Shown piece after piece: positions 40,393-49,191 of a DNA stretch of 64,000 nt; positions within the stretch are counted from its first letter, which is position 1; every line of letters begins with the position of its first letter. The stretch comes from Enterobacter sp. RHBSTW-00994 (GTDB lineage Bacteria > Pseudomonadota > Gammaproteobacteria > Enterobacterales > Enterobacteriaceae): NCBI RefSeq assembly GCF_013782625.1, contig NZ_CP056199.1:1506588-1570587 (forward strand), read 5' to 3'. Below the pieces are notes generated by a model. It was not told the origin of the DNA. It saw only the letters and a program-made list of their open reading frames with translations, and made no database searches. Both the position numbers and the translations under genes were made by a program.

Positions 40393-40400
40393 AAGCTTAG
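40393..40400 (-). promoter_or_regulatory. possible sigma-S -10 element of poxB
   Basis: Read on the minus strand, CTAAGCTT at 40400-40393 resembles the extended sigma-S -10 (CTAYRCTT). It predicts a start near 40386 and a 5' leader of about 27 bases. E. coli poxB is RpoS-dependent. Confidence 0.4.
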
Positions 40401-40511
40401 ATGAAACTCACCGCAACGCCCGGTAATTCCCCACCATTAAAAGGTGCTTTTCATTGGTATCTATTCAGATTAGTCTGATGAAACCTCGGGTGAAAACAGG
40501 AATCATTTCAG

Positions 40512-40946
40512 ATGGTTAAATCATTGTTAATTACTGTTAATAAAAAGCTAGCGTGCGACGATCTTGGCAAACTTTTGTTACGACTCGCCGTCGGCGGGTT
40601 GATGCTGTTTCACGGTTTACACAAACTCTTTGGTGGCGTGGGTTTCATCAGCGGCATGCTGGTGGAAAAAGGGCTGCCCGGTTTTATCGCCTACGGTGTG
40701 TTAGTGGGGGAAGTGGTCGCGCCGGTTCTGATTATTCTGGGGATCTTCACGCGTCCCGCTGCGCTGGTACTGGCATTTACAATGGTCGTGGCATGGCTGA
40801 TGGTGGGAACAGGCGAAACGTTCGCGCTGGATGCGGTGGGCGCATGGGCGATTGAAAGCCTGGTCTATTTCTTTATTGGCGCGCTTGCCGTCGCATTTCT
40901 AGGCGCAGGACGTTATGCCCTGGCGAAAGATCCGGCGTGGCAGTGA
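40512..40946 (+). CDS. DoxX-family membrane protein
   Basis: 144-residue membrane protein with about four helices (LGKLLLRLAVGGLMLFHGLHKL, FIAYGVLVGEVVAPVLIILGIF, PAALVLAFTMVVAWLMVG, WAIESLVYFFIGALAVAFLGAG), the DoxX/DUF-type fold seen in quinol- or redox-linked membrane proteins. The first conserved helix contains RLAVGGLMLFHGLHKLFGG, diagnostic of the family. CAGGA lies ten bases before the ATG. Divergent from poxB, absent from this position in E. coli, and followed by its own terminator. Substrate unknown. Confidence 0.85.
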   Translation: MVKSLLITVNKKLACDDLGKLLLRLAVGGLMLFHGLHKLFGGVGFISGMLVEKGLPGFIAYGVLVGEVVAPVLIILGIFTRPAALVLAFTMVVAWLMVGTGETFALDAVGAWAIESLVYFFIGALAVAFLGAGRYALAKDPAWQ

Positions 40947-40978
40947 ACGTTGTTCCTTGTTAACCGGAAATGATTTTT

Positions 40979-41006
40979 TAAAAAAGGGTCTGCGGACCCT
41001 TTTTTA
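40979..41006 (+). terminator. terminator after the DoxX gene
   Basis: GGGTC/GACCC stem with a TGCG loop (40986-40999), flanked by an A-run on the left and six T on the right; it can function on either strand. Confidence 0.75.
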
Positions 41007-41020
41007 TTTGCCGGTTATAA

Positions 41021-41126
41021 CCTATTGATTTTCTTGGCTTGAAATAACGGTGAGGAAAAAAGGGTTTTTTTCAGGAAAAAGAATAATTCTGTTTATTAGA
41101 CAACAGGATAGGTGTAGATTGCTTCA
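41021..41126 (+). promoter_or_regulatory. CRISPR leader of array 1
   Basis: AT-rich leader. The last 34 bases before the first repeat differ at only two positions from those before array 2 (shared core GACAACAGGATAGGTGTAGA). Further out, GGAAAAAAGGGTTT and an AAC-TATTGATTT segment are shared as well. This fixes the array direction as left to right. Confidence 0.75.
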
Positions 41127-41384
41127 GTTCACTGCCGTACAGGCAGCTTAGAAAAGTTGGCGGTTAAGCGCTGCGTTTTCATTCGCGTTCACTGCCGTAC
41201 AGGCAGCTTAGAAAGGTGGTAACTCATCATTACACAGAACCCATTCGTTCACTGCCGTACAGGCAGCTTAGAAACCGAATAACACCTCCACAAATAACCG
41301 CGTCAAGTTCACTGCCGTACAGGCAGCTTAGAAAAATCGAAAGGGTCAACGTTTAAGGATTGGAACGTTCACTGGCAGCTTAAA
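41127..41384 (+). CRISPR. CRISPR array 1, type I-F repeats, 4 spacers, no adjacent cas genes
   Basis: Four perfect 28-base repeats start at 41127, 41187, 41247 and 41307 (GTTCACTGCCGTACAGGCAG followed by CTTAGAAA), the type I-F/Csy repeat. All four spacers are 32 bases. A fifth, degenerate repeat (41367-41384) has lost eight internal bases and one near the end (GTTCACT-GGCAGCTTA-AA), marking the leader-distal end. The nearest cas genes are about 16 kb away and carry the same repeat, so Cas6f from that locus should process this transcript. Confidence 0.97.
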
Positions 41385-41493
41385 CATTCACATCAGCAGA
41401 CCCGCACAGGGTGGCGATTAATCCTGCATCAACCCCCTGAAATGACCACTACGAAAAACTGTGCCCAGCAGCAGTACCGCCGGGCACAGGTTA

Positions 41494-42462
41494 TCAGGCC
41501 AGGACCAAATCACCCTGCGGATGGCAGGAGCACGCCAGTACGTAGCCTTCGGCAATCTCTGCGTCCGTTAACGTCATGGTGCTGGTGACGGTGTAGTTAC
41601 CCTCAACCACTTTCGTTTTACAGCAACCACATACACCAGCGCGACAGGCGGCAACCACGGGCACGTTGTTGCTTTCCAGCGCATCCAGCAGCGTACTCCC
41701 CACACGACCAAAGAATGTCTGCGCCGGTTGCAGCTTAGTGAATTTGATGCCGCTGGTGGCGGCTTCAGCAACGGGCGTGAAGAATTGCTCTTTGAAGAAG
41801 CGGGTCACACCCAGTGCTGTCACCTCTTTTTCCACGATATCCATGTACGGCGCTGGGCCACAGGTCATTACCGTTCGGCTGGCAATGTCCGGTACGCTTT
41901 GCAGCAGTTCACGGCTCAGACGACCCGGCACAAAACCGTGGGTGGCGTTGTTTTCAGCCACCAGCGTGACGGGATAATTGCGCCATTCGTCGGCAAAAAT
42001 GACATCGTCGGGTGAACGCACGCTGAAAATCACCTGTACGTCGGCCTGAGGACGGTTTTTTGCCAGCCAGCGGCGCATCGACATCACCGGCGTCACGCCA
42101 CAACCGGCTGCCAGCAGCAGGAATTTATCTTCAGCCTTGTCATCGCAGGTGAAATCCCCCTGAGCATCAGACAGCCAGATGTAATCTCCGCGTTTTACGT
42201 CACGAGTCAGCCACTGGGAACCTGCGCCGTCATCAATCCGACGGATGGTGAGCGTAATGTACTCGCTCACGCCCGGCGTAGACGAGATCGTATAAGCGCG
42301 AAGGGTATCGGCAGAGTGGCGAACGCTGACCAGCGCGTACTGACCTGCACGGTACGGATAGTAGTCATGGCACAGCAGCGAGAGCGTCCACACATCCGGC
42401 GTCTCCTGATGGATGTGATGAACCTGCATCCGCCACGGACATTGTGAGGTTGGCATCGTCAT
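41494..42462 (-). CDS. hcr: NADH oxidoreductase Hcr, partner of Hcp
   Basis: Passes electrons from NADH through FAD and a 2Fe-2S cluster to Hcp. 322 residues as in E. coli: an FAD-binding barrel (RAYTISSTPGVSEY), an NAD domain (LLLAAGCGVTPVMSMRRWL), and a C-terminal plant-type ferredoxin domain with CRAGVCGCCKTKV and a last cysteine in VLACSCHP. Second gene of hcp-hcr, ten bases after hcp. Confidence 0.96.
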   Translation of the reverse strand: MTMPTSQCPWRMQVHHIHQETPDVWTLSLLCHDYYPYRAGQYALVSVRHSADTLRAYTISSTPGVSEYITLTIRRIDDGAGSQWLTRDVKRGDYIWLSDAQGDFTCDDKAEDKFLLLAAGCGVTPVMSMRRWLAKNRPQADVQVIFSVRSPDDVIFADEWRNYPVTLVAENNATHGFVPGRLSRELLQSVPDIASRTVMTCGPAPYMDIVEKEVTALGVTRFFKEQFFTPVAEAATSGIKFTKLQPAQTFFGRVGSTLLDALESNNVPVVAACRAGVCGCCKTKVVEGNYTVTSTMTLTDAEIAEGYVLACSCHPQGDLVLA

Positions 42463-42472
42463 GAATGGCTCC

Positions 42473-44131
42473 TTACGCGCTCAGCAGTTGCTGCATATCT
42501 TCTTCAACGGTAGTCACAGAACGCAGACCAAATTTCTCGTTCAGGACGGCGAGCAGGTCCGGCGTCAGGAAACCGGGAGCCGTTGGCCCGGTGACAATAT
42601 TGGTCACGCCCAGAGAGAGCAGGGTCAGCAGGATCACAATCGCTTTTTGCTCGAACCAGGAAAGCACCAGAGACAGCGGCAGGTCGTTCACGCCGCAGCC
42701 CAGTTTTTCCGCCAGGGTGACGGCCAGAATAATGGCGGAGTAGGCATCGTTACACTGACCCGCATCTACCAGACGTGGCAGGCCTTCGATGTTGCCGAAG
42801 TCCAGTTTATTGAAACGGTATTTACCGCAGGCCAGTGTCAGGATCAGGCAATCCTGCGGTACGCTGGTAGCGAAATCGGTGAAGTAGTTACGTTCACCAC
42901 GTGCGCCATCGCAACCGCCAATCAGGAAGATATGACGCAGTTTTTCGCGGCTCACCAGGTCGATTAAGGAATCTGCAGCACCCAGCAGGGTTTCGCGGCC
43001 AAAGCCGACGGTGATCAGGTGTTCAATTTCGCTGTACGGGAAGCCTGCCATCTGCTGGGCCTGGGCGATCACCGGGCCGAAATCATCGCCTTCAAGGTGG
43101 CTCACACCCGGCCAGCCGACGATGCTGCGCGTCCAGATCCGATCGTCATATGCACCGACGGTTGGGTCGATGATGCAGTTGGATGTCATCACGATAGGGC
43201 CAGGGAAGCGGGCAAACTCTACCTGCTGGTTCTGCCAGCCACTGCCGTAGTTACCGACCAGGTGTTTGAATTTACGCAGCTCCGGATAACCGTGCGCAGG
43301 CAGCATTTCACCATGGGTATAGACATTCACGCCCGTCCCTTCGGTTTGTTGCAGCAGATTATAGAGATCTTTGAGGTCATGCCCGGAAATCAGGATGCAT
43401 TTCCCTTCGGTCGCTTTCACGTTCACCTGTGTTGGCGTTGGGTGACCGTAAGTGAGGGTTTCTCCGGCATCCAGAATGCTCATCACTTTGAAGTTCATCT
43501 GGCCAATTTCCATTGAACATTCCAGCAGTGCATTCATATCGGACGGCCATGTGCCCAGCCACGCCATAATGTTGTGGTACTGCGCGTAAATATCATTGTC
43601 GTACTGACCTAATACGTGGGCGTGTTCCATATAGGCAGCCGCACCTTTCAGGCCGTACAGACACAGCAGGCGCAGACCCAGAATGTTCTCGCCAATCGCG
43701 GCTTTGTCTTTGTTCGGGGTAAATTCGGCGGCCTGACGCTGCAATTCGCCCAGATCGTCGCTTACCAGTTGCAGACCCGCCATGGGGTTATCAACGCAGG
43801 CGGTGGCATCGGCACTCAGGCTTTGCGCTTTCAGCGCTTCACGCAGGGCGATGGCTTCGCGGGCATAACCCACAATGCGCGGGGAATCGAAGTTAACGTT
43901 AGTCAGTGTGGAGAAAAAAGCGCGGGGGGCGAAATTGTCGACATAGTGGTCGATGATGCCGTATTCACGGGCTTTTGCAGCCCATGCGGAAAGCCCTTGC
44001 AGGGCAGCAATCAGCAGATCCTGTAAATCTGATGTCTCTGCGGTTTTACCGCACATACCTTGCGCGTAGGAGCAGCCATTGCCTGCCGGGGTACGGATGG
44101 TTTGTTCACATTGCACACAAAACATAATCAC
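42473..44131 (-). CDS. hcp: hybrid-cluster protein Hcp (hydroxylamine / NO reductase)
   Basis: Anaerobic iron-sulfur protein that detoxifies nitric oxide and hydroxylamine and promotes protein S-nitrosylation in E. coli. 552 residues if counted from MIM; the second methionine gives the E. coli 550. The N-terminal cluster cysteines are in [27 protein letters not shown]; hybrid-cluster ligands follow in [34 protein letters not shown] and [11 protein letters not shown]. Upstream are NsrR-like and FNR-like sites, fitting induction by nitrosative stress without oxygen. Confidence 0.97.
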   Translation of the reverse strand: MIMFCVQCEQTIRTPAGNGCSYAQGMCGKTAETSDLQDLLIAALQGLSAWAAKAREYGIIDHYVDNFAPRAFFSTLTNVNFDSPRIVGYAREAIALREALKAQSLSADATACVDNPMAGLQLVSDDLGELQRQAAEFTPNKDKAAIGENILGLRLLCLYGLKGAAAYMEHAHVLGQYDNDIYAQYHNIMAWLGTWPSDMNALLECSMEIGQMNFKVMSILDAGETLTYGHPTPTQVNVKATEGKCILISGHDLKDLYNLLQQTEGTGVNVYTHGEMLPAHGYPELRKFKHLVGNYGSGWQNQQVEFARFPGPIVMTSNCIIDPTVGAYDDRIWTRSIVGWPGVSHLEGDDFGPVIAQAQQMAGFPYSEIEHLITVGFGRETLLGAADSLIDLVSREKLRHIFLIGGCDGARGERNYFTDFATSVPQDCLILTLACGKYRFNKLDFGNIEGLPRLVDAGQCNDAYSAIILAVTLAEKLGCGVNDLPLSLVLSWFEQKAIVILLTLLSLGVTNIVTGPTAPGFLTPDLLAVLNEKFGLRSVTTVEEDMQQLLSA

Positions 44132-44139
44132 ACCTGTTA

Positions 44140-44162
44140 AAGTTATATTTGATATACATGTT
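44140..44162 (-). promoter_or_regulatory. NsrR-like operator before hcp
   Basis: On the minus strand, halves AACATGTATAT and AAATATAACTT with a one-base centre match the NsrR consensus (AAGATGYATTT-N-AAATRCATCTT) at 9 of 11 positions each. The site lies 9-31 bases before the hcp start. NsrR repression of hcp is known in E. coli. Confidence 0.5.
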
Positions 44163-44221
44163 TAAGGTTATGCTTGTGCCAGAAAGGTGAAAAGGGCTTT
44201 CTGCTACAAAATAGAGGGATA

Positions 44222-44235
44222 TTGATTTAGCGCAA
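44222..44235 (-). promoter_or_regulatory. FNR-like site upstream of hcp
   Basis: TTGAT-TTAG-CGCAA matches the FNR consensus (TTGAT-N4-ATCAA) at 8 of 10 positions, about 95 bases before the hcp start, a plausible activating distance. Confidence 0.35.
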
Positions 44236-44269
44236 TATTGGCGGCAGAGGAACTACCGCCAAAGAAGTA

Positions 44270-45169
44270 TCAGGCAGAGAACAGCGCCATCAGGATGGGA
44301 ACCAGCAGGCTTAAAATAAAACCATGCACAATGGCGGCGGGAACGAGCTCAAGCCCACCTGAACGCTGCAGGACCGGCAGGGTAAAGTCCATTGATGTCG
44401 CGCCGCACAACCCCAGCGCAGTAGAGCGACTGCGGCGTACAAGGCCAGGGATCAGCATAATGGCAATCAACTCACGCGCCAGGTCGTTAAAGAAGGCTGA
44501 ACTGCCAATCACCGGACCGAATGATTCGGTTAACAGAATGCCGGAAAGCGAATACCAGCCAAACCCGGACGCCATCGCCAGCCCGGTTTTTAGCGGCAGG
44601 TCGAGGATAAAGGCATTAATCACGCCACCAATAAGTGAACTGGCCACCACAACAACCGCGACAATCATTCCCCGGCGATTCAGGACAATCTGTTTCAGTG
44701 TCATACCATTATTGCGTAGCTGAATACCAATCAGGAACAAAAGGAAAATCAGGGTATATTCGCTGGCTTGTGTTGCATGTTTTAAAAATGCCCATCCCGT
44801 TAGGCCAAGCAGGAAACCAAGTACGACTACGCCACAGAGTTTTAATGATTCAATGGCCATGGCAATACGCGAAGGGAGTTTTTCTTGCTGGTGGTGATTT
44901 TTCCACGGAATCGTCCGTTCCAGCCAGAAAAGCGCGGCAATATTGCACGCTAAAATAACCACAATAGTTACGGCGGAATAATGAAGGATCGACAGCAGGT
45001 TGGTGGCGAGATTATCCAGAAACGCCAGGCTTATCCCCATAAAGAAAAGAATGACGTAAACAATCCAGCTGAGAAAGCGATTGATCAGCTTTAATGCTGA
45101 AACCTGGTGCAAAGGAATAAGGTAGCCCACGATCAGGGGCAGAAGAATGATGAGGAGTCCTGAAAACAT
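44270..45169 (-). CDS. lysO: L-lysine exporter LysO (YbjE)
   Basis: Inner-membrane exporter of lysine (and of the toxic analogue thialysine). 299 residues, the E. coli length, with about eight hydrophobic helices and the DUF340 core (GLAMASGFGWYSLSGILLTESFGPVIGSSAFFNDLARELIAIM) holding the conserved acidic residues. In E. coli it is controlled by ArgR; the upstream 180 bases are mostly a terminator and a repeat, and I saw no clear ARG box. Confidence 0.95.
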   Translation of the reverse strand: MFSGLLIILLPLIVGYLIPLHQVSALKLINRFLSWIVYVILFFMGISLAFLDNLATNLLSILHYSAVTIVVILACNIAALFWLERTIPWKNHHQQEKLPSRIAMAIESLKLCGVVVLGFLLGLTGWAFLKHATQASEYTLIFLLFLIGIQLRNNGMTLKQIVLNRRGMIVAVVVVASSLIGGVINAFILDLPLKTGLAMASGFGWYSLSGILLTESFGPVIGSSAFFNDLARELIAIMLIPGLVRRSRSTALGLCGATSMDFTLPVLQRSGGLELVPAAIVHGFILSLLVPILMALFSA

Positions 45170-45243
45170 GAACCGCCGGTCCTTTTGAGTATCTGCTTAG
45201 CGCCAGAGACACTACCCAATAAAGGCTGCCCAGTAAAGTGACA

Positions 45244-45284
45244 AAATAAAGCCGGGCAGCGCTAACGCTTACCCGGCTTTATTT
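45244..45284 (-). terminator. long symmetrical terminator downstream of aqpZ
   Basis: AAATAAAGCCGGG (45244-45256) pairs perfectly with CCCGGCTTTATTT (45272-45284); an inner AGCG/CGCT stem fills the loop. It probably ends the aqpZ transcript before lysO. Confidence 0.6.
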
Positions 45285-45319
45285 GCGTGGGAACGTGGGA
45301 CCTTAATTCCGCATTCCGA

Positions 45320-45340
45320 CCCTCTCCCATCGGGAGAGGG
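45320..45340. repeat. CCCTCTCCC palindrome, copy 1
   Basis: CCCTCTCCC (45320-45328) and GGGAGAGGG (45332-45340) flank a 3-base loop. A second copy lies at 55493-55513, also just after a gene end. Short dispersed palindromes of this kind occur between genes of Enterobacter-type genomes. Confidence 0.55.
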
Positions 45341-45350
45341 GAAAGTATGG

Positions 45351-46046
45351 TTAATCGCGTTTTTCCAGCAGAGTGCGATACAGCACACCACCCAGAATAC
45401 CGCCGATGATTGGCATCACCCAGAACAGCCACAGCTGTTCAAGTGCCCAACCGCCCTGGAAAATAGCGACTGCGGTGCTACGGGCCGGGTTAACGGAAGT
45501 ATTGGTTACTGGAATAGAAATCAGGTGAATCAGCGTTAATGCCAGGCCGATAGCAATAGGGGCGAAACCGGCTGGCGCGTGTTTGTCCGTTGCACCGTGA
45601 ATAACCAGCAGGAAGCCTGCGGTCAGTACAATTTCAATCACGATAGCAGACAGCATAGAGTAGCCGCCTGGTGAGTGTTCACCATAACCGTTAGAGGCAA
45701 AGCCGCTGGCCGCTGCGTCAAAGCCTGCTTTGCCGCTGGCAATAACATACAGCACTGCGGCTGCAATAATGCCACCGACGACCTGAGCAACAATATAGCC
45801 AATCACCTCTTTCGCCGGGAAACGTCCGCCAGCCCAGAGTCCTAATGTCACCGCCGGGTTAAAATGACCGCCGGAAATATGTCCCACGGCAAACGCCATA
45901 GTTAAAACGGTTAAGCCAAAAGCCAGCGCGACACCGACAAAACCAATCCCTAATTCCGGAAATGCTGCTGCCAGAACTGCACTACCGCAGCCACCAAACA
46001 CCAGCCAGAATGTACCGAAACATTCTGCCGCTAATTTTCTGAACAT
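45351..46046 (-). CDS. aqpZ: aquaporin Z
   Basis: Inner-membrane water channel. Starting at ATG 46046 gives 231 residues, the E. coli length, with a GAGG site five to six bases upstream; a GTG two codons earlier is less likely. Six helices, with both pore motifs intact: GGHFNPAVT and [10 protein letters not shown]. The selectivity arginine follows the second NPA, as in water-selective aquaporins. Confidence 0.97.
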   Translation of the reverse strand: MFRKLAAECFGTFWLVFGGCGSAVLAAAFPELGIGFVGVALAFGLTVLTMAFAVGHISGGHFNPAVTLGLWAGGRFPAKEVIGYIVAQVVGGIIAAAVLYVIASGKAGFDAAASGFASNGYGEHSPGGYSMLSAIVIEIVLTAGFLLVIHGATDKHAPAGFAPIAIGLALTLIHLISIPVTNTSVNPARSTAVAIFQGGWALEQLWLFWVMPIIGGILGGVLYRTLLEKRD

Positions 46047-46418
46047 AACCACCTCAATTAAAATGTCCGGGCGCTATCCTGCGCACGGGTTATATCGCCA
46101 TAAAGGGATGACGACTCAAAGAGCGAGTATTTTAGAAACCAACAACACCCCTTCGCCACTTAAATAAATTCGATTAATTTGATTTAAGGCAATGTGATGT
46201 CAATCCTTGTTCGAACGGGAGGTGAATAAAGCATAGTTCAATTCTGAAAACAGAGTTTCTTTCGCTAAACCAATATTTCAAATGAAACCTGACATGAAAA
46301 TTCGCAATTTATTGCGTTCTGTCGACATAACCTGACTTTCCGGGAGTGTCCTGTCTGCGTACGAGCCGTTATACTGCTGATAACTTGAAGGAAAAAAGTT
46401 CTGTTACCCGGAGGGTGT
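46047..46418. other. aqpZ-ybjD divergent intergenic region
   Basis: About 370 AT-rich bases without a gene I can support. A TATACT at 46370-46375 is a probable -10 for ybjD (leader about 40 bases, weak -35). CGATTAATTTGATTTAAGG-type AT segments near 46165 may belong to the aqpZ promoter. No repeats or small genes with a ribosome site were found. Confidence 0.45.
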
Positions 46419-48077
46419 ATGCTTCTCGAACGTGTCGATATCGTAGGGTTTCGTGGCATTAATCGGTTATCGCTAATGCTGGAGCAGAACAATGTCCTGA
46501 TTGGGGAAAACGCCTGGGGTAAGTCCAGCCTGCTGGATGCGCTTACGCTACTGCTTTCCCCCGAAGACGATTTATACCATTTCGTGCATGATGATTTCTG
46601 GTTCCCGCCAGGTGATGTCATGGGGCGCGAAAAGCATCTGCATATTATTCTGACATTTCGGGAAGCTGAGCCAGGGCGTCACCGCGTGCGTCGCTTCCGG
46701 CCAATGTCGCCCTGCTGGGTGCAATGTGATGACGACTATCACCGCATTTTTTACCGCCTTGAAGGTGAGCTGGATGAAACCGAGGGCGTACTGACCCTGC
46801 GTGAATTCCTCGATGCGAAAGGCAACCCGATCCCGCTGGAGAATATCGATGATCAGGCGCGTCATCTGATACGTTTGATGCCGGTCCTGCGTTTGCGCGA
46901 TGCGCGTTTTATGCGCCGTATTCGCAACGGCACAGTCCCCAATATGCCTGAAGCGGAAGTTACCGCCCGTGAGCTGGATTTTCTGGCGCGAGAACTGGTT
47001 TCCCGGCCACAGAATTTAACCGACGGCCAGATCCGCCAGGGGCTGTCTGCCATGGTGCAATTGCTGGAGCATTACTTTTCTGAGCAGGGAATATCGCCTT
47101 CCCGAAACCGGCTGATGCGTCGCCGCTCTCATGACGAGCAGCGTAGCTGGCGTTACCTCGATATCATTAACCGGATGATCGACAAACCTGGAGGTCGAAC
47201 TCATCGGGTTATTTTGCTGGGATTGTTTTCCACACTCTTGCAGGCCAAAGGTACGGTCCGGCTGGACCGGGATGCGCGCCCGTTGCTGTTAGTGGAAGAT
47301 CCCGAAACGCGTCTGCATCCCATCATGCTCTCCGTTGCCTGGCATTTGCTTAATCTCTTGCCCCTTCAGCGTATTACCACCACCAACTCCGGTGAGCTGT
47401 TATCGCTGACGCCGGTGGAATACGTCTGCCGTCTGGTGCGTGAATCATCACGCGTTTCCGCTTACCGCCTTGGTCCAGGCGGATTAAGCGCGGAAGACGG
47501 GCGTCGTATTGCGTTTCATATTCGTTTTAATCGTGCGTCATCGCTGTTTGCACGTTGCTGGCTACTGGTCGAAGGGGAAACCGAGACCTGGGTGATTAAC
47601 GAGCTTGCGCGCCAGTGCGGTCATCATTTCGATGCGGAAGGCATTAAAGTCATCGAGTTTGCGCAATCGGGATTAAAGCCACTGATCAAATTTGCCCGTC
47701 GGATGGGGATTGAATGGCACGTGCTGGTGGATGGTGATGAAGCCGGTAAAAAATATGCCTCAACCGTGCGTGGCCTGCTGAACAATGACCGTGATGAAGA
47801 GCGGGATCATCTGACGGTATTACCCGCCATGGACATGGAGCATTTCATGTATCGACAGGGCTTTGATGATGTTTTCCATCGCGTCGCAATGGTTCCTGTC
47901 GATGTGCCGATGAATATGCGGCGAGTGATCGCTAAAGCCATTCATCGATCGTCAAAACCGGATTTAGCGATAGAAGTTGCAACGGAAGCGGGAAAACGGG
48001 GCGTTGAGTCTGTACCAACTCTGCTGCGCAAAATGTTCTCCCGCGTGATGTGGCTGGCACGCGGGAGAGCGGATTAA
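46419..48077 (+). CDS. ybjD: OLD-family ATP-dependent endonuclease YbjD
   Basis: 552 residues, the E. coli length. The N-terminal ABC/SMC-like ATPase has Walker A GENAWGKSSLLDALTLLL near residues 26-43, and the signature and Walker B are in LLLVEDPETRLHPIML. The C-terminal Toprim domain shows the catalytic glutamate in LLVEGETETWVINEL and the acidic LVDGDEAGKKYA. This is the architecture of phage P2 OLD and class-2 OLD nucleases. A conserved backbone gene, so housekeeping DNA repair is as likely as defence; its role is not established. Confidence 0.94.
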   Translation: MLLERVDIVGFRGINRLSLMLEQNNVLIGENAWGKSSLLDALTLLLSPEDDLYHFVHDDFWFPPGDVMGREKHLHIILTFREAEPGRHRVRRFRPMSPCWVQCDDDYHRIFYRLEGELDETEGVLTLREFLDAKGNPIPLENIDDQARHLIRLMPVLRLRDARFMRRIRNGTVPNMPEAEVTARELDFLARELVSRPQNLTDGQIRQGLSAMVQLLEHYFSEQGISPSRNRLMRRRSHDEQRSWRYLDIINRMIDKPGGRTHRVILLGLFSTLLQAKGTVRLDRDARPLLLVEDPETRLHPIMLSVAWHLLNLLPLQRITTTNSGELLSLTPVEYVCRLVRESSRVSAYRLGPGGLSAEDGRRIAFHIRFNRASSLFARCWLLVEGETETWVINELARQCGHHFDAEGIKVIEFAQSGLKPLIKFARRMGIEWHVLVDGDEAGKKYASTVRGLLNNDRDEERDHLTVLPAMDMEHFMYRQGFDDVFHRVAMVPVDVPMNMRRVIAKAIHRSSKPDLAIEVATEAGKRGVESVPTLLRKMFSRVMWLARGRAD

Positions 48078-49030
48078 CTGTGAGTGGCCTGTTTGACCTG
48101 GTCAATCAGGCTGTCCAGTAACTCATAGCGACGGCGGTATTCCGAGCGTTTCTTGCTGGCAATCTCTTCCATCGGTTTACGCGGCATGGTCAGCGGCATC
48201 ACGAAGTTACCACTGCTGGATTGCTCTCCGCCAAGGGAGAGCCAGAAGCTGTCATAATCTGCCAGCAACTTACCTTCTTTTTTCTTGCGATAACGCCAGC
48301 TGCGATAGATGTGGGTGGCGTTACTCACGGCAACAATCTGTTCTACCGGGAAGGCTGCACCCAGCGTCATGGCCGTTTCAACCAGAAGACGTTTCGGGAA
48401 TAAACCGTGGCATGCTTTGGTTGCGCCCTGGATGAGTTCATGGGAGACATACGATTTGGCTCCCTGTAATCCACCAATGAAGAGCGTGGACTTGCCCTCA
48501 AACTGGCACAACGTAAAGGTCATTTCTGCCAGTACGGTGTTTTGATGGTCGCAGAATGCAATTGTTGCTTCGCCTTCTTTGTCGAGAAACGCATCGGCAC
48601 ACAGACGCACGGTAAATTGCTGTTCGTCTTTGCCTGTCAGCGTTAGCAGTGTCACACCCTGTTTAGACAAATAACCGTTCATCAACACAGGTGGAAGCTT
48701 ACGGCTCATCGTCTGGTAATGGCAGTTAAGTGATTCCAGAGACTGCTGGCGGTTCATATTAACGGTAAGCCACGGACGGTGAAGACGACACGGCAGACCA
48801 GGCTGCACCTGGAGCATTTGCATCAGACGTGGTTGCTTTGCAAGGCTTGTCAGCAGACGAGCGGTGCTAAACGGTGTAGCCAGCGAACGTAACATGAATT
48901 TACGACGATAGGATGGGTTTTGCCACGCCAACCCTGGGGTGAGCGCGCCTGATGCCAGGCTCGTAAAGAGCTGCCAGCCAGATTTAGGTTGTGGCTGTTG
49001 TGAATAAGGTGTATCGACGATAGAAGACAT
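48074..49030 (-). CDS. ybjX: VirK/YbjX family protein (DUF535)
   Basis: 318-residue cytoplasmic protein of the VirK/YbjX family, in which Salmonella members belong to the PhoP regulon and affect resistance to antimicrobial peptides. Family segments LKLRSLATPFSTARLL-like (MLRSLATPFSTARLLTSLA), GYLSKQGVTLLTL and LFPKRLLVETAMTLGAAFPVEQIVAVSNATHIYRSWRYRKKK are recognisable. No transmembrane segment or signal. Its stop overlaps that of ybjD by four bases; divergent from macA. Confidence 0.92.
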   Translation of the reverse strand: MSSIVDTPYSQQPQPKSGWQLFTSLASGALTPGLAWQNPSYRRKFMLRSLATPFSTARLLTSLAKQPRLMQMLQVQPGLPCRLHRPWLTVNMNRQQSLESLNCHYQTMSRKLPPVLMNGYLSKQGVTLLTLTGKDEQQFTVRLCADAFLDKEGEATIAFCDHQNTVLAEMTFTLCQFEGKSTLFIGGLQGAKSYVSHELIQGATKACHGLFPKRLLVETAMTLGAAFPVEQIVAVSNATHIYRSWRYRKKKEGKLLADYDSFWLSLGGEQSSSGNFVMPLTMPRKPMEEIASKKRSEYRRRYELLDSLIDQVKQATHS

Positions 49031-49191
49031 GATAGATCCCGACTGCTTTTAGGAAGATCTCTATTTCAGCAGGCGAATTATCAACATCTCGTAAACAATT
49101 TATGACCATTATAAGAAACAGGGGTTTCGTTGAAGGGCTGTTTAGATAGAATCAACGGTTATGATTGCCAGGACACTTATTTGGAATATTT

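Noticed and set aside
46419..48077. YbjD as part of a novel OLD/Gabija-type defence system
   Set aside because: It stands alone without a UvrD-like partner, at its conserved backbone position, so only the family can be stated.
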